From contig CAVXNB010000004.1 of NCBI GenBank assembly GCA_963763085.1, positions 1,240,001-1,304,000 on the forward strand: 64,000 nt of DNA, given 5' to 3'. The DNA comes from CAVXNB01 sp963763085 (GTDB taxonomy: Bacteria > Actinomycetota > Acidimicrobiia > Acidimicrobiales > Bog-793). The notes beneath the pieces were generated by a model, which did no database searches, was not told the origin of the DNA, and worked only from the letters and a program-made list of their open reading frames with translations. Position numbers and translations under genes: made by a program. Position 1 is the first letter of the stretch. Every line of letters starts with the position of its first letter. Below are positions 42,473 to 52,347 of the stretch, piece by piece.

Positions 42473-45400
42473 GGATCCTCCAGACCCCGGTCGAACAGAT
42501 CGCTGAGCGACGCGACCAGCGACCCCGACGGCCGCCAGGACCACACGCCGCACGGACGGCCGTCGACCTCCGGCCGTGTGGGGCTGCTCATCCCCCGCAG
42601 GAACAAGTAGAGCGCCCCGCCCAAATTCCGCTCCGGGTCGTATCCCGGGATCCGCCAGCGCAGGTATCGGTGCAGGGCGACGGTGTACAGCAGCGCCTGC
42701 AGCGGGTAATGGGCGGCCTCCATCTCCGCCAGCACGGCGGCTGGACGGTAATCCCACGCCGTAAGCGGCTGGTCGGCTACCCCGAGCCGGTTCGTCTTGT
42801 AGTCGACGACGACGAACCGGTCGTCGGGCGTGCGCAGCACCAGGTCGAGGCTGCCGGTCAGATAGCCGCGCAACGACGTGTCGAGGGACGGGTCCATGAG
42901 ACGCGAGGCGTAGCCGGCCAGCGCATCGTCGGAAGGCAGGTGGGCTGCCAGGAACCACGCGATGTCGGCCACAGACAGATCTCCGAGAGGGCGATCGCCA
43001 CCGACGAGCGGGAGCTCGAAACTCAACTCGTCAACCCGGTCCCGGCGCCCGATATCGCGCAATCGGAGCCCTTCCACCATTGGACCGAGTGGCGTCTCGA
43101 TTGCGGCCACGAGGCCGGCGACGACGCCGTCCAGGTCCCCGAGGTCCAACTGCTGCCACGACAACGCCGACCCGAGGGCCGTCCTCAGCTCACGGGCCAG
43201 GTCGGGCGTCGCGAAATCGGTCGACTCCATGACCGAGTGGATGAGCGTTCCCACCCGGGTCCCGGCCGGCATACCAGACAGCAGCAGAGGCACAGCCGCC
43301 AGGCCGCGATCGGCGTCGCCGGCTCCCGCCGGGGCGAAGGAGGCGACAGGCTCCTCGTCGCCGATGACGTGCTCATCGGGTTCGCTGCTCACGGTCTGGT
43401 CGTGGCTTGCCTGGGTGATGCTCGAGTACGACACGCGTCGCCAGACCCGGTCGAGCACCCGGTCGAAGCGATCGACCTCCAGCTCTGGCAGCTCCGGTCT
43501 CGTGCCGGCCCACCGCAACGCTGGTACCGGGGCGACGCGCTCGACGCCGATCCCACCACCGAGAGCGGCCACGCCGGCGGCGACGTCGTCGTCGGAGAGC
43601 GTCCGCCCCCCGAAGTCGCTGACGACACCTTCGGCGTCGCGGGCGAACAGCAGTCTTCCGAGGGGGGACTTCTCGGCTCCATACGAGCCGGCCCACCAGA
43701 CGACGGCCTGGTGCTTGGCCCGGGTGAGAGCCACGTAGAGCAGACGGAGGTCCTCACCGCGCCGCTCGGCGAGCGCCATGTGCTGGTGGCGGGCGAACGC
43801 GGCACCTTCCTGGCTGACGTCGATCGTGCGGAGGTTGCCGTTGTCCGGGTCGTGGAACACCGGCACCTTGTCTTCCTTGCTGTATCCCTCCCACAGGTAC
43901 GGGCAGTACACGACTGGGAACTCGAGCCCTTTGCTGCGGTGGATCGTCAGCACCTGCACCGCTTCGGCGTCCGACTCGAGCCGACGGCTGCGGTCTTCGT
44001 CACCCGAGTCCCGGCCTGCTTCGTTGATTCGGCGCCTGAGCCAGGCCGTGAGAGCGGTCGAGCCCAGGCCGTCCGACATTGCGGCGGCGTGCAGAAGCTG
44101 TCCGATGTGGCGCAGGTCCGTCATGAAGCGCTCGCCGCTGGGACGGGCGAGCACGCGTGCCGGCAGGTGGCGGGTGACCGTGATGTTCTCGAGCAGGCTG
44201 GCGACCCCGCGCCGGCGAAGTGTCGCCGCCCAGCGGTGCAGTGACCAATGCAGGTCCTCCCACTCCTCGTCGCCGGCGGTGGCGACCTTCACCGGGTCCC
44301 AGCCGATGAACGAGGTGAGTGCTGCCGAGGCGGCGCGGTCGCGGGCGGTGGGCCTCTCGAGGGCGTCGAGCACGCGCAGCCACTCGCCGGCCGGTTCGGT
44401 GGCGAACACGCTGCCGGCGCCGGCGATCACGGCCGGTACAGCGGCCTCCTGCAGAGCGCCCTGCACCGTCGTCGCGTGGGAATTGGTGCGCACGAGCACG
44501 GCGACGTGGCCGGGCTGTAACGGCTCCCGTCCGATCTCGGATCCGTCCTGCCGGCGGGCGACGATCTCGGCTCCCGAGGAGAGCAGCCGTACGACGTCGG
44601 CCGCGAGGTCCTTGGCGATGAGCGTGCGCGCCGGGTTCAGTGACGCGTACCCCATCTTCGTCGTCGGCAGGAGCCCGTCGGCGCGGTGGACGATCCTGAA
44701 CCGCAGCGCGGTCTCGTCGGGCGCGCCGACGCAGCCGGCGATCCGCGTTGGCCGGAGCCGGCCTGACCGTCCGATAGGCGATGCCCTCGTGGCCCAGCTG
44801 GCAGTTGGCGAACATTGCGTCGTAGGCCGCGATGAGGGCACCGTCGCTCCGCCAGTTGACTGCGAGCGTGGACTCGGACGCCGCCTGCTCGGCGGCATCG
44901 AGGTAGGCGAAGACGTCGGCGCCGCGGAAGGCGTAGATGGCCTGCTTCGGATCGCCGATGAGGACGAGCGTGGCGCCGCCCGTCCCGAAGGCCCGCCGCA
45001 TGATGTCCCATTGCACCGGATCGGTGTCCTGGAACTCGTCGACGAGGACGACCTCGTAGCGTTCCTGGAGCCGCCTGCAGGCGACCGGGCCGCGCACCGG
45101 ATCGGCGAGGGTGTCGCGAAGGCGGATCAGCACGTCGTCGTAGGTCAGGACCTGCGCGAGGCGCTTGCGCCTGTCGATCTCGGTGCCGACGGCCTCCGCC
45201 AGCCTCCGTCGGATGGCCCGCGCGTCACGGTCCTCGCTGCGCGCGGGCAGGATGGCCGCCGTGGGGTGGCGCAACACCTCCATGCCGATCTCGAGTGCTT
45301 CGGCGCGGCCGAACATCAGGTCGTCGGGCCGGGCCCAGAAACGGCGGATGTACAGGTCGTCGACCACCTCGTCGAGAAGGTCCTGGGCGTCCTCGATGAG

Positions 45401-45859
45401 GGTGACGTCGCGTTCGACGTCGCCCGCCGTGCCGAGCCCGGCAAGGACCTGCATGCAGAACCCGTGCGTGGTCTCGATCGTGGCGGCGTCGAAGTCGGCG
45501 ATGGCCTTGGCAAGCCGTTCGTGACGGAGGGCCACCTCCTCAGCCGTACCGTCGGCCAGCAGCCGGGCGACGTCGTCGTCTGGGTCGGGCTCGAAGCCAC
45601 CGAGGGCGGCCGACAGCGACTCGGCGGCACTGAGGAGCCGGTCCCGGACCCGTTCGCGTAGCTCGCCCGTGGCCATGCGGGTGAACGTCACGATGAGCAG
45701 CCGGTCGAGGGGCAGACCGGCCGCGACGTAGCGGGTGGCGAGGGCGGCGATGGTGAACGTCTTGCCGGTTCCGGCGCTGGCCTCGAGCAGGGTGACGCCG
45801 TTTGGGAGGCCACCGCAGACGTCGAAGGGCTGGGGCGCCGGCCGCGCCGTCGCCGTCAC
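42469..45859 (-). CDS. recB: Exodeoxyribonuclease V beta subunit RecB, frameshifted
   Basis: Helicase-nuclease subunit of RecBCD that repairs double-strand breaks. From the GTG at 45859 (overlapping the recC stop as GTGA) it reads LLEASAGTGKTFTIAAL (motif I), then VVLVDEFQDTDPVQWDIMRRAF (motif II) and VLIGDPKQAIYAFRGADVF. Near 44745-44775 the homology moves to another frame and continues RFRIVHRADG, VLTIHRSKGLEFPVVYCPYLW, LLYVALTRAKH and the nuclease motif FVVVDYKTNRLG. Total length minus one base is divisible by three and would give 1129 residues, so a single extra base is the simplest lesion. Real mutation or sequence error is undecided. Confidence 0.88.
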
Positions 45860-48800
45860 GAGTCGACCAGCTGCTCGTGGTCGAGCAGGTCGTCCCAGAG
45901 GCGCCGGGCGTAGAGGCCGAAGCGGGTGTGCTCGGCGGACGGCCATCGGCCGCCCGTCTCGTCGTCGTGAGGGACGCCGGCGAGCGCGATGACAGCTTCG
46001 AAGTCCAGGGCGCTGCCGAGGACCAGCACGTGCTCCGGATCCCCGTCCTCCTTCGCGAAGTCGTAGTCGCTCGTCCAGCACTTGCCCGCTGCCGCTCTCG
46101 GATCCTGGCCCCCTCGGGTGGCTTCCGCCCACGCCGCCGACGTCCGGTTGTAGATGGGGAGGGGCTCGCGCAGGCCCCGCCGGTACAGATCGAGCAGCGT
46201 TCGCAGCGAGTCGACTCCCGCCTCCTGGCGCGAGGCAGCGTCGGCACCGAGCGCCGGGATCACCGCCGCGGTGATCGTGGCGCCCTTGGCGCCGCGGCGT
46301 GCGCGCCCGATCGTCATGGCCTGGAACGGTCGCTCGGGCCACGCCGCGCTGAGTGCGAGCAGGCGTGCCCATGCGATGAGCCGGTGCGCCGGCGAGACGC
46401 TCGAGTACGTGACGGTGTGCAGCACGTCGCCACGGAGGTGAGCGACAGTGCCGATGAGCGTGTCCTCGTCGGAGAGCGACACGTTGACGTCGAGCGAGGA
46501 CGGCTCGATGTCGCTCTGCCCGACGGCCACCAACTGTTCGATCGCCGGGATGATGCCTTCGAGCAGCGGTCCGGCGAGCTCACCCGGGGGCAGTGGGCCG
46601 CGGGCACGCTCGGCGGCGAGGCATGCCTCGAGGCTGGCTCCGGCCAGCCGGGCGGCCAGGATCCGCTCCGCCACCTCCCATCGCTCGAGGCTGTCGAGGT
46701 CGATGGGGACGGCGTCGTCGAGGTCACGGCTCCGGTCGGTCATCGAGAAGCCGAGCCGGTTACGCAGAAAAGAGCGGACCGGATGCCGCAGGAAAGCCTC
46801 CAGGCGCTCGAGCTCGACCGTCTGCGGGCCGACGTCGGACAGGGGGCCTGGGAGCCACGGTCCCGGTGGCAGCCGCTGGCCTGTCGAGGCGCGGGCGCCG
46901 TCGAGGTTGACCTCGTCGAAGCTCCAGGGCCGGCCCGCGATGAGAGCCCCGGGCGTGAAGTTGCGGACGTCGAACGGCTGCAGCGGGTGACGGGTCACGA
47001 GGTGGTCCCGGGGCCGTCCTGCGTCGGGCGGCACGACGGTGCGGTCGATCACGTCGAGGAGCTCGCCGAGTGGGACGGCCGGCGGGCGGACGAGATTGGT
47101 GCGGTCGTCCCGGGCCGTGTACGTGATGACCAGCCGGTCCGTGGCGGCCAACAGGGCGTCGAGCAGGAGCTGGCGGTCCTCGGTGCGAGCGTCGTTGTCC
47201 CCGACGTTCGGATTGGCGGCGATGAGGTCGTCTCCGTCGCGCTCGACGTGGCGGGGGAACACGCCGTCGTCGAGGCCGAGCACGCAGACCACGCGGTGGG
47301 GCACCGAGCGCATCGGCACGAGAGTGCAGATGGTGAGGTGGCCGGTCCGGAAGTTGGCCCGGGTCGGGCGCCCCCTGAGGCGGTCCGCGAGGAGGGCCCG
47401 GAGGTCGGGCCCCCCGAGCTCGACCGTGCTCACGACGCCGGCCGCGCTCGCCTCCTCGACCAGCTCGTCGAGCAGGCGTTGCAGCTGCACGCGCTGCCAG
47501 GCGTCCTGCTCGCTGGTCGCCGTGAAGGCGTCGGCGGCGTCGGCCACCGCGCTCACCCAGCCCTCGATGGATCTCGTCCCGGTCAGCGCCGACACGGTGG
47601 ACCCGAGGCGAGCGAGTAGCTCTGCCATCCGCCCCGCCAGCTCGATGGCTCCGCTGTCCATGTCGTCAAGGGGAAGAGCGCCGCCGAAGAGGCGTTGGCG
47701 CTCGTCGGCCATGGAGACGCCGAGCAGCGCCCGATCGAGCCCCGCGTGCCAGGTGTTGGCGTCCAGCTGCTCGAGCTTGAAAGGCGTACGGTGCTCGGCG
47801 TCGAGGCCCCAGCGGACGCCGGTGCGCACGACCCACTCCTCGATCCGGGTCAGGTCGTCGTCGTCGAAGTGAAAGCGCCTGCGGACAGGCTCCCGGCTGG
47901 CGAGGTCGAGCACCTCGGTGGCGGTGATGCGCGAGCTGGCGAGGTCCAGCAGCTCCGCCACGACGCCGAGGACGGCGTTGGTCTGGCGGAGCGATCGGTC
48001 GGCGAGGCGGACCCGAAGGTCCTGGGACGTGTTGGCGGCGTCGTCCTCCGGGTCGAAGCTGCCGAATGTGGCTTGAATGAGGGGTGCGAACGTGTCGATG
48101 TCGGGGCACATCACGATCACGTCCCGCGGCTCGAGCGTCGGGTCCTCCTCGAGGAGGTGCAAAACGGTGTCCCGGATGACTTCCACCTGACGAGCCCGAC
48201 CGTGACATGCATGCACCTGGACGCTGCGATCGCCGGCTTCGAGTGGCGCTCGTGCTTCGGCGCCGCCGGGTGTGGGCAAGCCTGGAGGCCGGCGGTCGAG
48301 GCGGACGTCGGCTTGCAGCCGGTGGAGGAGATCGCCGGCACCGTCGTCGATCGCGAGGTGGTGATCAGTCGCCGCTCGACCGCCGTTGCCTCGCAGGACC
48401 AGCTGCATCTCGCGGGCGTCGCGGCCCCAGGACGCCAGGAGGGGATTGCGCGTCTCGTCGGACGTCGGGTCGAAGGCGCGGGACAGCCCGCGGGTCGGAC
48501 CGCTCAGCGCCGCTGCGACCTTGGCCCACAGCGACGGGGACGGATGCAGCAGGAAGAGGTGAACGTCCCGGCCGACGGCGATGGCGTCGAGGACGTCGAG
48601 GTAGCTGGCGGGCAGGCGCGTCAGGCCGAACAACGACAGCCGAGTGGGAAGCTCGAGCAGGGCCGGCTCGTCTTCGAGGCGCCGGCAGGCGTCGATCAGC
48701 CGCTCGGCCGGGCTGGGCGCCCCGATCCGGCTCCGCAGCCTCCGCCACAGCTCGGGCTGCCACCCGGCGCTCGGGTGGTCGTCGGCGCCGTTCAGCCACG

Positions 48801-49269
48801 ACCGCAACATCTCGGGACGGTGGACGCTGTAGCGGTCGTACAGGTCGGCGATGTGCCGCACGCCGGCGAAGCGCCGGATCTCCCCTTCGGGAGCCGAGTT
48901 GTGCAGGTGGGCGGCCAAAGCCGCCAGCCAGGGCTCGCCGAGGCTCTCGTCGACCACCTCGAGCAGGGGCCAGACGGATCGTTCCGGTGCCCACGGGTCG
49001 GAGCGGGGATCGATGCCGCCTCCCAGCGCCAGGGCCGCGCCGACCACAGCGCCGGGAAACGGGAAGTCGATGTTGGCGCACACGCCGTCCCGGCGCCCAG
49101 GGCTCGTGCCGAGGTGTTGCGAGAGCTGCTGGGTAAGCCACCGCTCGACACCACGAGTCGGGACAGCCACGACCTCTGCGGTCAGGGCATCCTCGAGAGG
49201 CTCGACCACGAGCTCGGCCAGCATGGCCGCGAGGCCGTCCGCTCGCTCGGAGCGGTGGAGGTGCAGCAC
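45856..49269 (-). CDS. recC: Exodeoxyribonuclease V gamma subunit RecC
   Basis: A 1137-residue Chi-recognition and scaffold subunit of RecBCD. The N terminus MLHLHRSERADGLAAMLAEL and AEVVAVPTRGVERWLTQQLSQHLG is typical of RecC. IRRFAGVRHIADLYDRYSVHRPEML, the degenerate helicase features (DVIVMCPDIDTFAPLI) and GLDDGVFPRHVERDGDDLIA follow. The C terminus is the inactive nuclease-like domain. GTG start. The gene order recC-recB-recD with overlapping codons means one operon. The formylglycine-enzyme gene lies 11 bases upstream in the same direction. Confidence 0.94.
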   Translation of the reverse strand: MLHLHRSERADGLAAMLAELVVEPLEDALTAEVVAVPTRGVERWLTQQLSQHLGTSPGRRDGVCANIDFPFPGAVVGAALALGGGIDPRSDPWAPERSVWPLLEVVDESLGEPWLAALAAHLHNSAPEGEIRRFAGVRHIADLYDRYSVHRPEMLRSWLNGADDHPSAGWQPELWRRLRSRIGAPSPAERLIDACRRLEDEPALLELPTRLSLFGLTRLPASYLDVLDAIAVGRDVHLFLLHPSPSLWAKVAAALSGPTRGLSRAFDPTSDETRNPLLASWGRDAREMQLVLRGNGGRAATDHHLAIDDGAGDLLHRLQADVRLDRRPPGLPTPGGAEARAPLEAGDRSVQVHACHGRARQVEVIRDTVLHLLEEDPTLEPRDVIVMCPDIDTFAPLIQATFGSFDPEDDAANTSQDLRVRLADRSLRQTNAVLGVVAELLDLASSRITATEVLDLASREPVRRRFHFDDDDLTRIEEWVVRTGVRWGLDAEHRTPFKLEQLDANTWHAGLDRALLGVSMADERQRLFGGALPLDDMDSGAIELAGRMAELLARLGSTVSALTGTRSIEGWVSAVADAADAFTATSEQDAWQRVQLQRLLDELVEEASAAGVVSTVELGGPDLRALLADRLRGRPTRANFRTGHLTICTLVPMRSVPHRVVCVLGLDDGVFPRHVERDGDDLIAANPNVGDNDARTEDRQLLLDALLAATDRLVITYTARDDRTNLVRPPAVPLGELLDVIDRTVVPPDAGRPRDHLVTRHPLQPFDVRNFTPGALIAGRPWSFDEVNLDGARASTGQRLPPGPWLPGPLSDVGPQTVELERLEAFLRHPVRSFLRNRLGFSMTDRSRDLDDAVPIDLDSLERWEVAERILAARLAGASLEACLAAERARGPLPPGELAGPLLEGIIPAIEQLVAVGQSDIEPSSLDVNVSLSDEDTLIGTVAHLRGDVLHTVTYSSVSPAHRLIAWARLLALSAAWPERPFQAMTIGRARRGAKGATITAAVIPALGADAASRQEAGVDSLRTLLDLYRRGLREPLPIYNRTSAAWAEATRGGQDPRAAAGKCWTSDYDFAKEDGDPEHVLVLGSALDFEAVIALAGVPHDDETGGRWPSAEHTRFGLYARRLWDDLLDHEQLVDS

Positions 49270-49279
49270 ACAGGAGAAC

Positions 49280-50293
49280 TTATGCCGTGGGTGCGCGGCG
49301 GCTGGCCGTCAGGTCGGAGCGACGGCCGGCGTCGTGCAGGATGCAACGGAAACCGATGTGGCTGCTCGTGCTGTCTATGGCTTGGCCCTGGCGGGCGGCT
49401 GGCCTGTAGCGCAGGCAGTAGTTCGGGGCGCATAGGTGCGACCCGCCCTTGGTGACTCGCCGGGGGATATGCCCGCCCGCCTGTCTCTGCTCGTAGCTGT
49501 CATTGGGGGAGTCGATCCGGGGGTTCACCGGCGTGCAGCAGGGCTTGTCCGTGTCGGCGGGATGAGCCGGGGTGTAGAAGTCGCAGGTCCATTCCCACAC
49601 GTTGCCGGCCATGTCATAGAGGCCGTAGCCGTTGGGCGGGAACGTCTTCACCGGCGAAGTGCGTTCGTGACGGTCGAGGAGAAGGTTCTGCCAGGGGAAC
49701 TCGCCCTGCCAGGTGTTGGCCATCATGCGGCCCTTGGGCGCGAACTCGTCGCCCCAGCAGAAGATCTTGCCCTCGAGCCCGCCGCGTGCGGCGTACTCCC
49801 ACTCTGCTTCGCTCGGCAGTTCCTTGCCGGCCCAGGCCGCGTACGCCAAGGCGTCGGCGTAGGCGACATGGGTGACCGGGTGCCGGTCCCGCCCGTTGAG
49901 GGTCGAACCAGGACCTTCGGGATGGCGCCAGTCAGCGCCCGGGATCCAGCTCCACCAGTTGTGAAGGTCGGACAGGTCGACCGGGCCGGTCGACCCTGTG
50001 AACACGAGCGACCCGGGCACCATGAGCTCGGGGATCGCGTCCGGGTAGTCGTCGGGGTTAGGGGCCTGCTCAGCCCAGCTGAGGTGGCCCGTCGCCTTCG
50101 CGAATCGGCGGAACTCGGCGACCGTCACCGGATGCTCGTCGATCCAGAACCCGTCGACAGCGACGCGGTGGACGGGACGCTCCTCGGCGTAGAAATCCTC
50201 CGAGCCCATCAGGAACTCGCCGGCGGGCACCCACACCATGTTCTTCGGCGGGAACCCGAACTCAGCCTGATCGCTGCGCTTTGCGTGCGCCAC
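49280..50293 (-). CDS. Formylglycine-generating enzyme (sulfatase-modifying) family protein
   Basis: A 337-residue FGE-sulfatase-fold protein. N-terminal MVWVPAGEFLMGSEDFYAEERPVHRV (about residues 19-44), ELPSEAEWEYAARGGLEG (about 158-175), NGYGLYDMAGNVWEWTCDFY (about 221-240), and the C-terminal KGGSHLCAPNYCLRYRPAARQG with Cys288 and Cys293, the copper-binding cysteine pair of true FGEs. The pair implies that it converts a sulfatase active-site Cys to formylglycine. No sulfatase gene is in the window. It is co-directional with recC 11 bases downstream, though the functions look unrelated. Confidence 0.92.
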   Translation of the reverse strand: MAHAKRSDQAEFGFPPKNMVWVPAGEFLMGSEDFYAEERPVHRVAVDGFWIDEHPVTVAEFRRFAKATGHLSWAEQAPNPDDYPDAIPELMVPGSLVFTGSTGPVDLSDLHNWWSWIPGADWRHPEGPGSTLNGRDRHPVTHVAYADALAYAAWAGKELPSEAEWEYAARGGLEGKIFCWGDEFAPKGRMMANTWQGEFPWQNLLLDRHERTSPVKTFPPNGYGLYDMAGNVWEWTCDFYTPAHPADTDKPCCTPVNPRIDSPNDSYEQRQAGGHIPRRVTKGGSHLCAPNYCLRYRPAARQGQAIDSTSSHIGFRCILHDAGRRSDLTASRRAPTA

Positions 50294-50329
50294 GACCAGG
50301 AAACGTAATGCACTATTTTCGAACGGGTA

Positions 50330-51115
50330 TCACCCTGCTGAAAGCTCGGGGTCCGGCCGGCCGGCACGCGACCCGCCGTCCACCAGCACGACCGCGCCGA
50401 GGATGAAATCGGCTTGGGACGAGACGAGAAACGAGACCAGTTTCGCCGTGTCGTCTCCCACCCCGATCCGTCCTCGCGGCGGAGGCGTCCACGATTCGTA
50501 GTCCTCGAGCGGTCGCTCGGTCTGGCCCGGCCGAACGAGGTAGCGCATCCCCGGCAGTGTGTCCCCGGGGCAGACGACGTTCACCCGGATCCCCGACGGC
50601 GCCAGGTCCAGAGCCAGCATTCTGCCCGTCATGTTGAGAGCCGCCTTCGTGACCGAGTAGGCGCCGATCGCCTGCTCGCCCTCGACGCCGGCGTCGGAGG
50701 AGATCAGGATCACCGACGACGGCGACGCCAGCTTCGGGCGCACCGTCCGCACGAGGAACTGAGGCGCGAGGACGTTGACGCGCAGCATCTGCTCGAACTC
50801 GCTCCGGCCGGTATCGATGAGGTGCGTCTGCAGGCCCTCCGCCGCAGACGCCACCAACGCGCCCACGGTCCGGTCGCCGATTGCTTCGAGCAGCGCGTCG
50901 TAACCGTCCCAGTCGTCGCTCGCCAGCCGGAGGAACCGTGCCTCCCCGCCCCATCGTCCCGCCACCGCCGCAGCCGCCGCCCGACCGCGTTCGGCGTCCC
51001 GTCCGGTGACGATCAGGTCGTAGCCGTCCTGCGCCAGCCGGTAGGCGACGGCCAGGCCGATGCCGGACGTGCCCCCGGTGATCACCGCCAGCGGGCGTGA
51101 GTCCGGTCCCGCCAT
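50330..51115 (-). CDS. Short-chain dehydrogenase/reductase
   Basis: A 261-residue classical SDR. Cofactor motif TGGTSGIGLAVAYRL (about residues 13-27), acidic or basic TGRDAERGR after beta2, VASAAEG at the NNAG position, and a complete active site (LISSDAGVEGEQAIGAYSVTKAAL with Ser, Tyr and Lys). The C terminus ends AVVLVDGGSRAG. Arg in TGRD suggests NADP(H). It lies 11 bases downstream of the maleate isomerase gene in the same direction, so the two may be co-transcribed, but no step of the pyridine pathway needs it. Substrate unknown. Confidence 0.93.
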   Translation of the reverse strand: MAGPDSRPLAVITGGTSGIGLAVAYRLAQDGYDLIVTGRDAERGRAAAAAVAGRWGGEARFLRLASDDWDGYDALLEAIGDRTVGALVASAAEGLQTHLIDTGRSEFEQMLRVNVLAPQFLVRTVRPKLASPSSVILISSDAGVEGEQAIGAYSVTKAALNMTGRMLALDLAPSGIRVNVVCPGDTLPGMRYLVRPGQTERPLEDYESWTPPPRGRIGVGDDTAKLVSFLVSSQADFILGAVVLVDGGSRAGRPDPELSAG

Positions 51116-51126
51116 CGACCGCGACC

Positions 51127-51882
51127 CTACGAGGCGGTCGGCGCGAGGGCTGCCCCTGCCCCGGGAAGGAAGGGGTCCTCGCCCAGCAATGCCAGCAATT
51201 CATGGGCGGTCGCTGTCGCGGCCGAGAGAACCGGACGCCCGAGAGCTTGCTCGGCGGCCTCGATGGCGGGAAGGGACGGCATCTGCACGCAGGCGGACAG
51301 CACGACGGCGTCGGCACCCGTGAGGTCCAGCTGCTCCGCGTAGCCGACGAGCCGGCCCGGGTCGAGCCGGCCGACAGCGACGTTGTCGTCCACCTCGAGG
51401 CTCGCCGAGCTGACGACTTCGATGCCGTACGACGCCAGATAGTCGATGACGAGTTGGGTCAAGGGCTTCACGTAGGGGGCGACCAGCGCCACCCGCCCGG
51501 CCTCCATCCGATGCAGCGCGCGGACCAGGGCGCCGGCGCTGCTGGTCACGGGCGCATCGGAGCCCGCCGCCGCCAGCGTCTCTTTCAGCCGCTCCTCGGA
51601 GGATTCGTGGGCGCCTTTGCCTTCGGCCATGATGGCGATCAGGCAGGCGTACGCGACGACGTCGACGCGGGCGTCGGCGAGCTCGCGGGCGCACCGGTCG
51701 CTCTCGCCGACCATCTTCTGCAGCGACTCGGCATCGACGCGGTGCAGGACCGCCCGGCTGGAATGGAACGTGTAACCGGTCGTCGCGGCCGAGGTGTGGC
51801 GCGCCATCATCGCCGGCAGCTCTGTCTCCATCGTCACATTCGAGCTTGGGACGATGAGTCCTATACGGTGTGGAGCGTTCAT
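51127..51882 (-). CDS. maiA: Maleate cis-trans isomerase (Asp/Glu racemase superfamily)
   Basis: A 251-residue enzyme that converts maleate to fumarate, the last step of the maleamate pathway. It starts MNAPHRIGLIVPSSNVTMETELP, the family N terminus. Two catalytic cysteines are present: Cys80 in VVAYACLIAIMAEG and Cys198 in VVLSACVQMPSLPAIE, matching the two-Cys arrangement known from maleate isomerases (Cys76 and Cys194 in the Nocardia enzyme, from memory). Relatives include arylmalonate decarboxylase. It is divergent from the universal-stress gene (45 bases) and just outside the leftward operon that produces maleate, whose other enzymes are all present. Confidence 0.88.
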   Translation of the reverse strand: MNAPHRIGLIVPSSNVTMETELPAMMARHTSAATTGYTFHSSRAVLHRVDAESLQKMVGESDRCARELADARVDVVAYACLIAIMAEGKGAHESSEERLKETLAAAGSDAPVTSSAGALVRALHRMEAGRVALVAPYVKPLTQLVIDYLASYGIEVVSSASLEVDDNVAVGRLDPGRLVGYAEQLDLTGADAVVLSACVQMPSLPAIEAAEQALGRPVLSAATATAHELLALLGEDPFLPGAGAALAPTAS

Positions 51883-51927
51883 CGACAGAGCGGCAGGCCG
51901 ACTCGACCGGACCGCAGAGGAGGGGCA

Positions 51928-52347
51928 ATGTTCGAACGCATCCTGATCGCCGTGGACGGCTCCGAGCATTCTCGGAATGTCGTGGCGCGCGTCATCGAGC
52001 TCGCAACGGCTTCCAAGAGCGAGGTCCGGGTGCTCAACGTCCACGAGGTCGGCTGGAGCGGCCGGTCCGCGCCCGTCGCATCGGACGCGGAGACCAAGGA
52101 GGCATCGGACTTCGTCGCAGGCGTCGTCGGCCAGTTCACCACGGCAGGAGTGAGCGCGTCAGGTGCGGTTCGCCAGTCGATCTCGGGTCGGATCGCCGGC
52201 GAGATCGTCGAGGAGGCGACGGAGTGGAAGGCCTCGGCCATCGCGGTCGGAACCCGCGGCCGCACCGACCTCGAAGGCATCTTCACGGGAAGCGTGTGCC
52301 ATCGCGTCCTGCACCTGGCGAAGATTCCGGTGCTCGTCATCACCTGA
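51928..52347 (+). CDS. Universal stress protein (UspA family)
   Basis: A 139-residue single-domain Usp. It begins MFERILIAVDGSEHSRNVVARVIELA and ends with the ATP-binding loop VGTRGRTDLEGIFTGSVCHRVLHLAKIPVLVIT (GxxG-x9-G-S/T). Such proteins bind ATP and are induced by starvation or chemical stress. GGAGG precedes the ATG. It sits inside the pyridine region on the opposite strand, its end overlapping the HD-domain gene by eight bases. A direct catabolic role is unlikely. Confidence 0.92.
   Translation: MFERILIAVDGSEHSRNVVARVIELATASKSEVRVLNVHEVGWSGRSAPVASDAETKEASDFVAGVVGQFTTAGVSASGAVRQSISGRIAGEIVEEATEWKASAIAVGTRGRTDLEGIFTGSVCHRVLHLAKIPVLVIT

Noticed and set aside
40394..42958. An 854-residue RecD
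   Set aside because: The extra N-terminal 162 codons lie within recB in another frame; the ATG at 42472 overlaps the recB stop and begins a normal RecD.
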